This document shows, piece by piece, positions 55,224 to 64,000 of a DNA stretch of 64,000 nt. The position numbers and the translations under genes were made by a program. This stretch comes from Schistocerca nitens (Eukaryota > Arthropoda > Insecta > Orthoptera > Acrididae). Within the stretch, counting starts at the first letter, position 1, and every line of letters begins with the position of its first letter. Location of the stretch: contig NC_064622.1 of the NCBI RefSeq assembly GCF_023898315.1, forward strand, positions 173,868,178 to 173,932,177, given 5' to 3'. The notes under the pieces were generated by a model. That model was not told the DNA's origin and made no database searches. It saw only the letters and a list, made by a program, of their open reading frames with translations.

Positions 55224-55779
55224 CCTCCAGCTGCCCAACAATACTTCCATCACTGCTGGCGACTAATTTCCAACTGCCCAACACTAATGCGCGTTTAATT
55301 TCCAACAACGAGTCCAACCAGCCACAGAGTCTCTTACAAAGAAAGCACAGTCAGAGGTCCAATGCAAAGCGCTACACAGCGCTGCCAGCACAGAAGCAGC
55401 CCACTTACACATGAAGCTACAAGTACTCAGTCACACTATGGCATCCGATGTATTCTGTATCCGCGTCCTGGGAAACAGAACCGTGCGACAAATGAGCAAT
55501 AGAAGGATTGTAAGGAAGTGCATCAAACTGAGGTCGAAGAATTCATCTCCTGTCTTTGTGAGACTTCCTCTGAGGCACTCAGTACAGTCCAAGAGACCCC
55601 AAGCCACGAATAAATGAGGCACACCTGTGTTCTGCTGAGACCTTCTAGTCTGCAGTAGTTCTTCATTTCTTACCGTGACAATATGACCTGTGCCGGTATG
55701 CTGATGATCTGCTCTCTATATTGGATAAGGAGGACGCCAGCTTTTAAAATGTAAGATTACGTTTGCTATCTTACCTAAT
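55224..55779. other. Spacer with short local repeats
   Basis: CCATCACTGCTGGC and CAACTGCCCAACA-like phrases recur between 54990 and 55290, on both sides of the SINE, giving an imperfect short tandem pattern. No gene seen. Confidence 0.35.
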
Positions 55780-56740
55780 ATATTACAGAAATGTTATAGA
55801 GTTTCCCCATTACAATAGGAGTCATACAGTGGGGTGGTCTAGGAGTCATACAGTGGGGTGGTCTATCCTGCTTCTTCTTCAACCAGTAGCTGGACTGAAG
55901 CATAGATACAGCAAAGATAACCTCAATGTATCCAGTGTATCGTGGCTAGCTTTCGACGATAACCTCACCTTACTTGAAGATCAATATCCAGAATACTGAA
56001 TTCATGAGCAACTTCAAGGATGCCACCTCCCCCCACCCCCACTACAATGACACCACCATAAGGAATATATCTACAGTCAAGTGCCTGGAAGAAGAGAGGA
56101 TCTCTTGAAAGCAGAGTGAGAATCTAGAGAAGGACACGAAGAATACTGACACTATTACTTGGCAGTAAGACCTTCTTTATCGCTGAGTGCCTCGTAATGG
56201 TCAGGTAGGTCCCACTCAGGTAACTGGAGACCAGGGAGAGGAAGACCCTGACGAGGATACTACACCTGTACGGGGAGAGGAAGGCACCAGCAGAAACCAG
56301 AAGAACGAAGAGATATGCCAAAATTAGCACATTCGTGAAACAAAAAGGCGATTGGCCTTCTAGAGACACGTGGTGCAATGAATCTCGAATGACTCATGAA
56401 CAGCATCTTCACAGTGACAGTTAGAGGGAAGACATTGAAGAACAAGAAGATCATATTGGTAAAGTCAGATCTGGAACAACTGGAGATCCCACTGGACAAA
56501 ATACAAGACCAACTGTGATTCTGGTACGCCATTCGACATACAGTTTTTCCAGTGTCTCTTCCAATAAGAAGACCACAGGGGCTGAGTGGATGGAGGAGAG
56601 AAAGCTGGTTCACGGCCAGAAAATGAAGGAGTAATGGAAGAAGAAAAGAATAAAATCCTTACTGAGGAGTAGATATGAGCACTTAGGTCACCAATAGGCC
56701 CAAATTAGGAAGGAGAAGAAGATGTAGGGCTCCAGAAAGG
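55780..56740 (+). pseudogene. LINE RT active site to C-terminus, RTE-like
   Basis: WLAFDDNLTLLEDQ near 55950 corresponds to the FADD-LTLL motif C. After frame changes the plus strand gives SRRPRRILHLYGERKAPAET, TKRYAKISTFVKQKGDWPSR, LVKSDLEQLEIPLDKIQDQL and a GWRRESWFTARK-like end. These match the last third of a LINE ORF (thumb and C-terminal R/K-rich tail). A perfect 24 bp tandem duplication lies at 55817-55864. Decayed, no intact frame. Confidence 0.6.
55817..55864 (+). repeat. 24 bp perfect tandem duplication
   Basis: AGGAGTCATACAGTGGGGTG followed by GTCT is present twice in direct succession, without a mismatch. Confidence 0.97.
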
Positions 56741-56905
56741 CTGCCAGATGATGATGGATACTGCTCCATATTAATCTTGACTCACAGCAACTAAATCCCT
56801 TCAGACACAACTTGCTGCACCATAGAAGATCAAAGGTGCGAGACGTGTAGAGGATCGGCCAACATAGGCCTCTTCTCTCAAAAGGATGGCTGCAAACAGC
56901 ACAGA

Positions 56906-57105
56906 AAAATGGTTCAAATGGCTCTGAGCACTATGGGACTCAACTGCTGAGGTCATAAGTCCCCTAGAACTTAGAACTACTTAAACCTAACTAACCTAAG
57001 GACAACACACACATCCATGCCCGAGGCAGGATTCGAACCTGCGACCGTAGCGGTCGCGCGGTTCCAGACTGTAGCGCCAGAACCGCTCGGCCACCAGCGG
57101 CCGGC
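56906..57105 (-). repeat. tRNA-derived SINE, family A, with target duplication
   Basis: Full minus-strand copy. AAACAGCACAGA is duplicated at 56894-56905 and 57106-57117; neighbouring identical bases make the exact limits ambiguous by 1-3 bp. Confidence 0.94.
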
Positions 57106-57117
57106 AAACAGCACAGA

Positions 57118-57734
57118 ACTCCACCAGAACAGAAGCAGTGTTTATGCAGGATGGGTCCATAGACTTAGCCGTATTGAGTAGACAACGACACCATTTGCCC
57201 CACTTTTCTCGTTTGGTAAGCTCTTTCGGTCTTCCCCTTCCATACTCTTTCTGCCATGTTTGTAGAGTGCATAGTTACTCTTCTGTCCTTCGTAAGCTTT
57301 CTTGTGACACTTGGTACAGTCACCATTATGATGATATCCCTCAATTGCCACGATGTCATTCTGTACATTCTAGCTCAGGCAACTATCTCATTCAGGGTTC
57401 GCTCCTGAACCATTAGCGGTTCTGCTTGGCTATTGAACCATTCTGCTCTGTATCTGGCGTTACTGGAGAAGGTCTTTCAAATTTTTATGGCTGTACCAAA
57501 TATGCTATTCTGTTGTGCAGCAAACCCATCATCTCCAGGTTGGACAAAATCCCTTTTTTTATGTAGCATTCTAAGCACGCGTGAGGATAATTTCACGGAA
57601 AAGTGTGGAATGATTTGTTGCATCCAACTAACTTTATTCTAAATATATTCAATAGATGACAGGTGACTGGAGTGTTTCTTCTAAGAAAAAGATCATGAAA
57701 CAAGCTGACTTCAGCTATTGCAAGTGATCTTTGA
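57118..57734. other. Unrecognised spacer
   Basis: Minus-strand frames include CTKCHKKAYEGQKSNYALYK near 57290, a Cys/Lys-rich phrase without an assignable domain. No repeat signature. Confidence 0.3.
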
Positions 57735-58640
57735 TATCATAGATACAGACACTGAGAAGAAATTGACACCCAGGATGTAGCCCGACATGTTCTATTGGGG
57801 ACAGAACTGAGGATCCTGCTGGCTATGGGAGTAGCTAAAAATCACGCAGACAGTTCATACAGACACGAGCCAAGTGTGGACGAACATTGTCCTGTTGAAA
57901 ATTGGCACTAAATACTGTGACATGCGAGGCAACACATGAAAGTGCAGGATGTCCGTGAGGTACCGTTGTGCCGTCATAGTTTCCTCACCAACAGGTGTGA
58001 CCAAAAGTCGTACCTGATGGCTCCCCACACCATAATGCCAGCAATAACAACGCCGTGACTCTCCAAAACACTGTAAATATAGTGTCTCCGTTCAGGTCGC
58101 CCCTGTGCTCGCCGACAATGCACAAATCCGCAATTCATCGCTGAGCACAATATGACATCATTCATTAGCAATCCATACTTACTGGCCACGGCACCAAGCA
58201 AAACGCTGCCACTCGAGTTGTGGTGTTAATGGTAGCCTACGCATGGACGGTAATTCCTTCGTCTAGCTGCTGTTGGTCTCGGACCAATGATGAGGGATGA
58301 CAAAGGATGTTTCAGGTAGTCCGTTACTTGTTCCCTGATGGCAGGAGCAAATTTCTTATGGACAGTACCGCGGTAATACATTGTGATAGTCAGGCGTGGT
58401 CGACTGGAACATTGACAACGAGTCCACTTACCTTCACGTTCCTATGCAGTCCAGCATCTGGCCACCATCACATCCGAAAGTACGACAGACGTGAATATCG
58501 CACGATTCAAACAACCGGAAAAATGGAGGCCCTAATGAGACCCCTTTCAAACTTGTCAGGTGCTGATAACGTTGCCTCAGAAGAATATGTGGCACCTCCG
58601 TACTCTTCAAGGTTATCACTCAACATCTGATGCTGTTCCC
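57735..58640 (-). pseudogene. Tc1-like transposase relic (32-residue spacing)
   Basis: Minus-strand fragments: DKFERGLIRASIF at the N-terminus, an AGIMVWGAIRYDFWSHLLV block, NFQQDNVRPHLARVCMNCLR with the second Asp, then two stops and PAGSSVLSPIEHVG with the Glu. Counting stops as residues, 32 residues separate Asp and Glu. Stops and frame changes are many. Ends not located. Confidence 0.8.
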
Positions 58641-59158
58641 ACGTCTTCTATACCCCACCAAGCTTGGTAACAACGCTAAAAACAGATAACACTAGTGCAC
58701 CCTGGTGGCCGTTCTACGTGTCATAGAGAACTGAACTTGAATTATTTACATATTCACTGATGGTGTCTACGTGGACGAAGCTACAATGACATACGACAAT
58801 GTCTTCTGGGTGCTTCATTCTTTTCCTCAGGCAGTGCATAAGCCTCATCGAAACAGTTATAGCACATATTTACCTCCATGTCTAGAGATAACTCTTCTGC
58901 CTAAGTACTACAGTTTCCACGGTTTATCTACGTCTGGTCACTCGATGCTGTTCGCCTGACACGCATTCTCAAAGCTCTAAAGCAAATTTAAGTAGGGTCT
59001 GTTCATGGTCTTACAGAGTGTCCGAATGACATACAGGAGAAGAGAAAGGATTTCTCAGGCTGTTTCATAACCCTCTACTTTAGCAACATATACAGGTAAG
59101 TGCAGATACTTTTGTTGGTGACTGAGGACAGTGCACTGAACAACAGTGCATCGGTATT
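58641..59158. other. Unrecognised spacer
   Basis: No gene or named repeat recognised. Confidence 0.35.
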
Positions 59159-59160
59159 TA

Positions 59161-60581
59161 CACTCCTGGAAATGGAAAAAAGAACACATTGACACCGGTG
59201 TGTCAGACCCACCATACTTGCTCCGGACACTGCGAGAGGGCTGTACAAGCAATGATCACACGCACGGCACAGCGGACACACCAGGAACCGCGGTGTTGGC
59301 CGTCGAATGGCGCTAGCTGCGCAGCATTTGTGCACCGCCGCCGTCATGTCAGCCAGTTTGCCGTGGCATACGGAGCTCCATCGCAGTCTTTAACACTGGT
59401 AGCATGCCGCGACAGCGTGGACGTGAACCGTATGTGCAGTTGACGGACTTTGAGCGAGGGCGTATAGTGGGCATGCGGGAGGCCGGGTGGACGTACCGCC
59501 GAATTGCTCAACACGTGGGGCGTGAGGTCTCCACAGTACATCGATGTTGTCGCCAGTAGTCGGCGGAAGGTGCACGTGCCCGTCGACCTGGGACCGGACC
59601 GCAGCGACGCACGGATGCACGCCAAGACCGTAGGATCCTACGCAGTGCCGTAGGGGACCGCACCGCCACTTCCCAGCAAATTAGGGACACTGTTGCTCCT
59701 GGGGTATCGGCGAGGACCATTCGCAACCGTCTCCATGAAGCTGGGCTACGGTCCCGCACACCGTTAGGCCGTCTTCCGCTCACGCCCCAACATCGTGCAG
59801 CCCGCCTCCAGTGGTGTCGCGACAGGCGTGAATGGAGGGACGAATGGAGACGTGTCGTCTTCAGCGATGAGAGTCGCTTCTGCCTTGGTGCCAATGATGG
59901 TCGTATGCGTGTTTGGCGCCGTGCAGGTGAGCGCCACAATCAGGACTGCATACGACCGAGGCACACAGGGCCAACACCCGGAATCATGGTGTGGGGAGCG
60001 ATCTCCTACACTGGCCGTACACCACTGGTGATCGTCGAGGGGACACTGAATAGTGCACGGTACATCCAAACCGTCATCGAACCCATCGTTCTACCATTCC
60101 TAGACCGGCAAGGGAACTTGCTGTTCCAACAGGACAATGCACGTCCGCATGTATCCCGTGCCACCCAACGTGCTCTAGAAGGTGTAAGTCAACTACCCTG
60201 GCCAGCAAGATCTCCGGATCTGTCCCCCATTGAGCATGTTTGGGACTGGATGAAGCGTCGTCTCACGCGGTCTGCACGTCCAGCACGAACGCTGGTCCAA
60301 CTGAGGCGCCAGGTGGAAATGGCATGGCAAGCCGTTCCACAGGACTACATCCAGCATCTCTACGATCGTCTCCATGGGAGAATAGCAGCCTGCATTGCTG
60401 CGAAAGGTGGATATACACTGTACTAGTGCCGACATTGTGCATGCTCTGTTGCCTGTGTCTATGTGCCTGTGGTTCTGTCAGTGTGATCATGTGATGTATC
60501 TGACCCCAGGAATGTGTCAATAAAGTTTCCCCTTCCTGGGACAATGAATTCACGGTGTTCTTATTTCAATTTCCAGGAGTG
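59161..60581 (+). mobile_element. Tc1-like element copy B (1421 bp)
   Basis: Flanked by TA at 59159-59160 and 60582-60583. Ends CACTCCTGGAAATGGAAAAA and, on the complement of the right side, CACTCCTGGAAATTGAAATA form terminal inverted repeats. Near-identical to 30974-32387 in inverse orientation. The high similarity of two separate TA insertions indicates recent transposition. Confidence 0.96.
59404..60426 (+). pseudogene. Tc1-like transposase, DD32E, single nonsense codon
   Basis: A 341-codon frame from ATG 59404 to TAG 60424-60426 with one premature stop: TAG at 59557-59559 (codon 52), where copy A has TGG (Trp). All else appears intact. HTH region GWTYRRIAQHVGREVSTVHR (codons ~33-50), second HTH SARTIRNRLHEAGL, catalytic Asp155 in VFSDESRFC, Asp244 in QQDNARPHVSR and Glu277 in SPDLSPIEHVW. 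Only 32 residues lie between Asp244 and Glu277, against 34 in canonical Tc1. The ORF end is followed by ~155 bp of 3' sequence with an AATAAAG signal before the terminal repeat. Reinitiation downstream of the stop would lack the first DNA-binding helix. Confidence 0.95.
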
Positions 60582-60583
60582 TA

Positions 60584-61188
60584 TTTTATTTGCAGGCTAC
60601 TAATTATAGCTATTCGGAGTAGCGTGTTTTTAGGATGGTTAGTACCTACGAGTACCTGTGGTAAAAGCAAAGGAATGAATGTTTATTTTCCCAGGGGCAG
60701 CAGGTCAAGTGTTGAAATGTGGACATGTGGATGCAAAAGGTTAGTCAATTCTGACAGGTGCAGTCCACTTAGTTGTGCAGTTACAACTCTTCTGAAAACA
60801 TCAGGTAGTAATTTAAGTGACTTGTTTTTGGGAAGATTGTTAGGCCCAGAGAAAAACAACTAACACACTGAAGTGGGTACATACTAAAGTATCAATGATC
60901 ATAATATCTGCAATTATACCCCCACCACCATGTATCTTTACCTATATGTGTACTTTGCAGCACACCGTATGATGTGAGGACGGCCTGAATGTAACTTAAT
61001 GAGTGTTGCTATCAGCCAAATATTACGAAGTAAAATAAGGAAAAAAACAAAATTTTGCAATAAATTTTCATCCGCATTTGTGAAGGCTGAAAGCGAACCT
61101 TGAGTAATAACAAAATTGGATTAATTAAAAGTTCACTGAGCGAAATATAAATACGAACAGATTACGATAAACAGCTAAAATGGATCCA
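60584..61188. other. AT-rich spacer
   Basis: A 102-codon frame at 60555-60863 begins inside the Tc1-like end and has no motif. Nothing else recognised. Confidence 0.35.
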
Positions 61189-61700
61189 GAATGAGATTTT
61201 CACTCTGCAGCGGAGTGGGCGCTGATATGAAACTTCCTGGCAGATTAAAACTGTGTGCCCGAACGAGATTCGAACTCGGGACCTTTGCCTCTCGTGGGCA
61301 AGTGCTCTACCATCTGAGCTACCGAAGCACGACTCCCACACGCTACTCACAGCTTCACTTCTGCCAGTACCTCGTCTCCTGCCAAGAAGTTTCATATCAG
61401 CGCCCACTCCGCTGCAGAGTGAAAATCTCATTCTGGAAACATCCCCCAGGCTGTGGCTAAGCCATGTCTCCGCAATATCCTCTCTTTCAGGAGTGCTAGT
61501 TCTGCAAGGTTCGCAGGAGAGCTTCTGTAAAGTTTGGAAGGTAGGAGACGAGGTACTGGCAGAAGTAAAGCTGTGAGTACCGAGCGTGAGTCGTGCTTTG
61601 GTAGCTCAGATGGTAGAGCACTTGCCCGCGAAAGGCAAAGGTCCCGAGTTCGAGTCTCGGTCGGACACACAGTTTTAATCTGCCAGGAAATTTCAGCTAA
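61189..61700. repeat. Family D composite foldback with two tRNA-like units
   Basis: Left part: AGAATGAGATTTTCACTCTG at 61189 is mirrored by CAGAGTGAAAATCTCATTCT ending at about 61437, enclosing a minus-strand tRNA-like unit (complement GGTAGCTCAGATGGTAGAGC, then GAGTTCGAATCTCG). Right part: the same unit on the plus strand (61606-61672) with GGTAGCTCAGATGGTAGAGC and GAGTTCGAGTCTCGG. The D and T arms can fold, but the acceptor stems do not pair well and the residue before the presumed anticodon is not T, so these are tRNA-like rather than tRNA genes. Confidence 0.85.
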
Positions 61701-63249
61701 AATGGTAATACGCGAAATATAGAAGAAATGGAGAGAACATATCAGTAGATTACGTATTGACAGACCACCAAAAAATATTATACCGTTGTAAAAAGAAACA
61801 GGACGAAAACCTTAGGGCAGCCTTAGAAAGCTGTTGACGATTTGAACCAGAGCAGTTTTTACTTGCAGAGAAATGACGGAGACTATCTCTTCCGTACGAA
61901 TGAAAATGCTAAAGGAATACTTAGGAGTGAGCTCATTTTCATCATTCTTTGAGTGTTCCCGAATTCCTTTTTCTTGCAGCGCTTCTATTTTTTCATATTT
62001 ACAACAAAGATTTGAACTTTGAACAATATGCAAACGAATAACACACTATATGGAAAGCATCGCTTCTCAGCTAGGATAAAGAGCTTTTAATGTAGCAACG
62101 TTTCGTTTCGCATCTGTTGAAGTTAGGTTATTTTGCTTTTAAAAAATGCCCTTTCACATGCTGCAGTGAAGTATTGTTTTCCACAGTAATTAACGTATTG
62201 TGACTGAGACGCTGAGTGCTGTCCGATCTCGTTTAAAAATTCACTACCGACGTATCCGATGCGGGTGTATACTGGGGCTGTATGGATGATTGATACGAGC
62301 GGAAATTGTTACCGGAACTCTGTGAAAGAACCGTGCACTCTCAACAGGATTTAGTTTGATATTAGCAATATGTCACTCCATCAATTTATAATCACGCCAT
62401 ACCGAAAGAAGCTCCATTAATGAATGAAATATCGCGTGGTACAGGGCAAAGCGCTGGATAAATTTTCCGCCTCACCAGATACAAATTTTATGCGCGTTCT
62501 CCGGAACATTTGTTCCGGAAAACATTGTAATTATAAGGACCTCGTGCTAAATTTGTACCTTGTAACGCTCGTTTTTGTTTTTTCCTGACAGCGATGCCGT
62601 TCCAACCCACGTTAGCCACAGGTGCTAATTACCAGCGTCAGCAAAACTGTAAAAGCTCTGTAGAAAAACAGGATAGGGTTTTTAATGCTCACAGGTTTCT
62701 AGTCGACGTTCAGTGAAAAAGACGGCATTTAACAAAATTAAGAAGTTTCTAATAAATGGAAAAAGTTATTCATCACCTTCATGTTCTATATGATTTGTAT
62801 ATTTTGAACCAGAGCACCTCCTCAATACTCTTGTGATCTTTGAAAATCGCAACGTACAGCAACTGTGTAACGGAGGAAGAAAATACGCATTTGTAGAGCA
62901 GCTGAGTAGAGCGTGCTGTCTCTTCAATAAAAAACAGTACTAAGCGGCTTTTGTACACTTTGCAGTCTATCAACGTCCATCGACAGGTAGTTTTAAGTTT
63001 ACATCGTGCACGAATAATAGCTGGAAGACAAAAACTGATGTCAGCGTGGGAAGTTGCACGCGGAGCTACATGCAACAAAACGGCGTCATTCGAACTTTCA
63101 TCCGCCGTCGTCAGATATAATTCTCTCAATATCTGCATCGCAGCGGTGAGCTGTTCGTAATCGTAAGCCTTAGGTATGTCGTTGAATAGACACCCTTTAC
63201 ATTTGCATGATTTACTGCGTTACTAAAATTTAAAGGAATTTTTTTAGTA
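61701..63249. other. AT-rich stretch without signal
   Basis: The 119-codon minus-strand frame at 62779-63138 has no motif and overlaps a plus-strand frame. Nothing recognised. Confidence 0.35.
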
Positions 63250-63580
63250 CTGATGCTTTTCATTTTTCAGAGTCAGTTACAACTTTTCTCATCATGTAGA
63301 TCATCATCGGATTTCACTCCAGTTGTCCGGGTATGGTTAACGAGAGATATCCACTTCCATCTGCCCAAACCATTCTTCTATCCAGACTGCCACCCAGCTA
63401 CCTCATCTCGTAACTATTTCCTTCTTCACTTGGTCAAGCCATCTTGTCTTTGGTCTTTCTAACGGCCTTCTACCAATTACATCTGAGTGTAATCATTGTT
63501 TTGCTATCCTTCTCTCTTCCATTCGTTTCACGCGGCCAAACCATTTCAGAGTGGTCTTTGCCACGTTTTATTTCAAATAT
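63250..63580 (-). pseudogene. LINE C-terminal fragment, RTE-like
   Basis: The minus strand contains a KTRWLDQVKKEIVTR-like block (relatives: RPKTRWLDQVKKDL), preceded by a decayed W-x-HVMRM-type segment near 63530 and followed, in another frame, by EEWFGQMEVDIS. The 3' end contains the TCATCATGTAGATCATCATC complement that in relatives encodes the tail. Old fragment. Confidence 0.6.
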
Positions 63581-64000
63581 GTGTAGATCAAGCTTCTTTC
63601 TTTTTTATCATTTCTTACCATGTCAATCGAGAAAAGGAAAATAAAGCTAGACGAGACACAGCTGCAAACAGTATACCAGTACAGATATGTTAGGTGTATC
63701 GTTTCAAGCGATTACAAGATACAGCATGAGATCAATGACCGAACTGAAAAATAAGTTTAGTGCTGTCATCAAGCTCTTGCCTGACAAGGGGACCCGACAT
63801 ACATGTCATCACCGAGTTCACCCAGATTTAAGGTTTGTGTAGGGCTTGGCCAGAAATGAAAGTGACAGAAGTAGGGGCTCATAACGGCCAAGCGGTTAGG
63901 AAAAAATAATACATTCGGCATTTCTCAGTTATCGGTTTGCGTTGAGGAGAGAGTACAGAGAAGTATTATTGTAACAAATAAGCCGTCGGTCACAAATATT
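63581..64000. other. Unrecognised right-edge sequence
   Basis: No gene or named repeat recognised. Confidence 0.3.

Noticed and set aside
61606..61672. Possible functional tRNA gene
   Set aside because: The D and T arms fold, but the acceptor stem does not pair and the base before the presumed anticodon is not T. The sequence is part of a dispersed repeat.

Overview
The window reads as AT-rich nuclear DNA of a large-genome insect, most likely an orthopteran (grasshopper or locust type). The main evidence is the density and kind of repeats: a ~200 bp tRNA-headed SINE in eleven copies (one with a swapped head), several other tRNA-derived repeats, many Tc1/mariner relics, and RTE-, CR1/Jockey- and Jockey-type LINE pieces. 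I recall this mixture from Schistocerca/Locusta-type genomes; that recollection is not tested here. I found no host protein-coding gene I can support. The window is probably intergenic or intronic. The best candidates for host function are a CpG-rich block near 20.25-20.95 kb with a consensus splice donor, a second GC-rich block near 6.06-6.60 kb, and a GC-rich piece at the left edge with exon-like ends.

Layout. 0.4-1.8 kb: complete but mutated Tc1 element (DD34E) on the minus strand. 2.0-2.4 kb: LINE reverse-transcriptase remnant. 2.8-4.1 kb: mariner (D34D) with three stop codons. 4.6-5.9 kb: SINEs, a 499 bp mariner-related foldback MITE and a (CA)n tract. 7.77 kb: SINE with perfect target duplication. 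8-12.5 kb: unrecognised. 12.5-20.2 kb: RTE and CR1/Jockey LINE debris, including a solo LTR whose empty site survives in a paralogous LINE copy 4 kb away. 22.2-24.1 kb: Jockey-like LINE with a 10 bp target duplication and two homopolymer frame breaks. 25.1-26.6 kb: piggyBac-like foldback element bounded by TTAA. 26.8-28.1 kb and 43.2-45.3 kb: inverted copies of an unclassified repeat carrying a ~105-111 bp minisatellite. 31-32.4 kb and 59.2-60.6 kb: a near-identical inverted pair of Tc1-like elements. 33.5-34.7 kb: RTE with the endonuclease kept and the RT lost. 37-60 kb: SINEs, many with ~12 bp target duplications, nested among further Tc1 relics. 61.2-61.7 kb: foldback repeat built from tRNA-like units. 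63.3-63.6 kb: LINE tail.

Function. All mobile genes seen are broken. The two Tc1-like copies at 31 and 59 kb each carry one obvious lesion (an 8 bp deletion and a nonsense codon respectively), at different sites, so the family was active recently. Four Tc1-like lineages here, including that pair, have 32 residues between the second Asp and the last acidic catalytic residue instead of the usual 34. I regard this possible DD32E group as the most interesting signal in the window.
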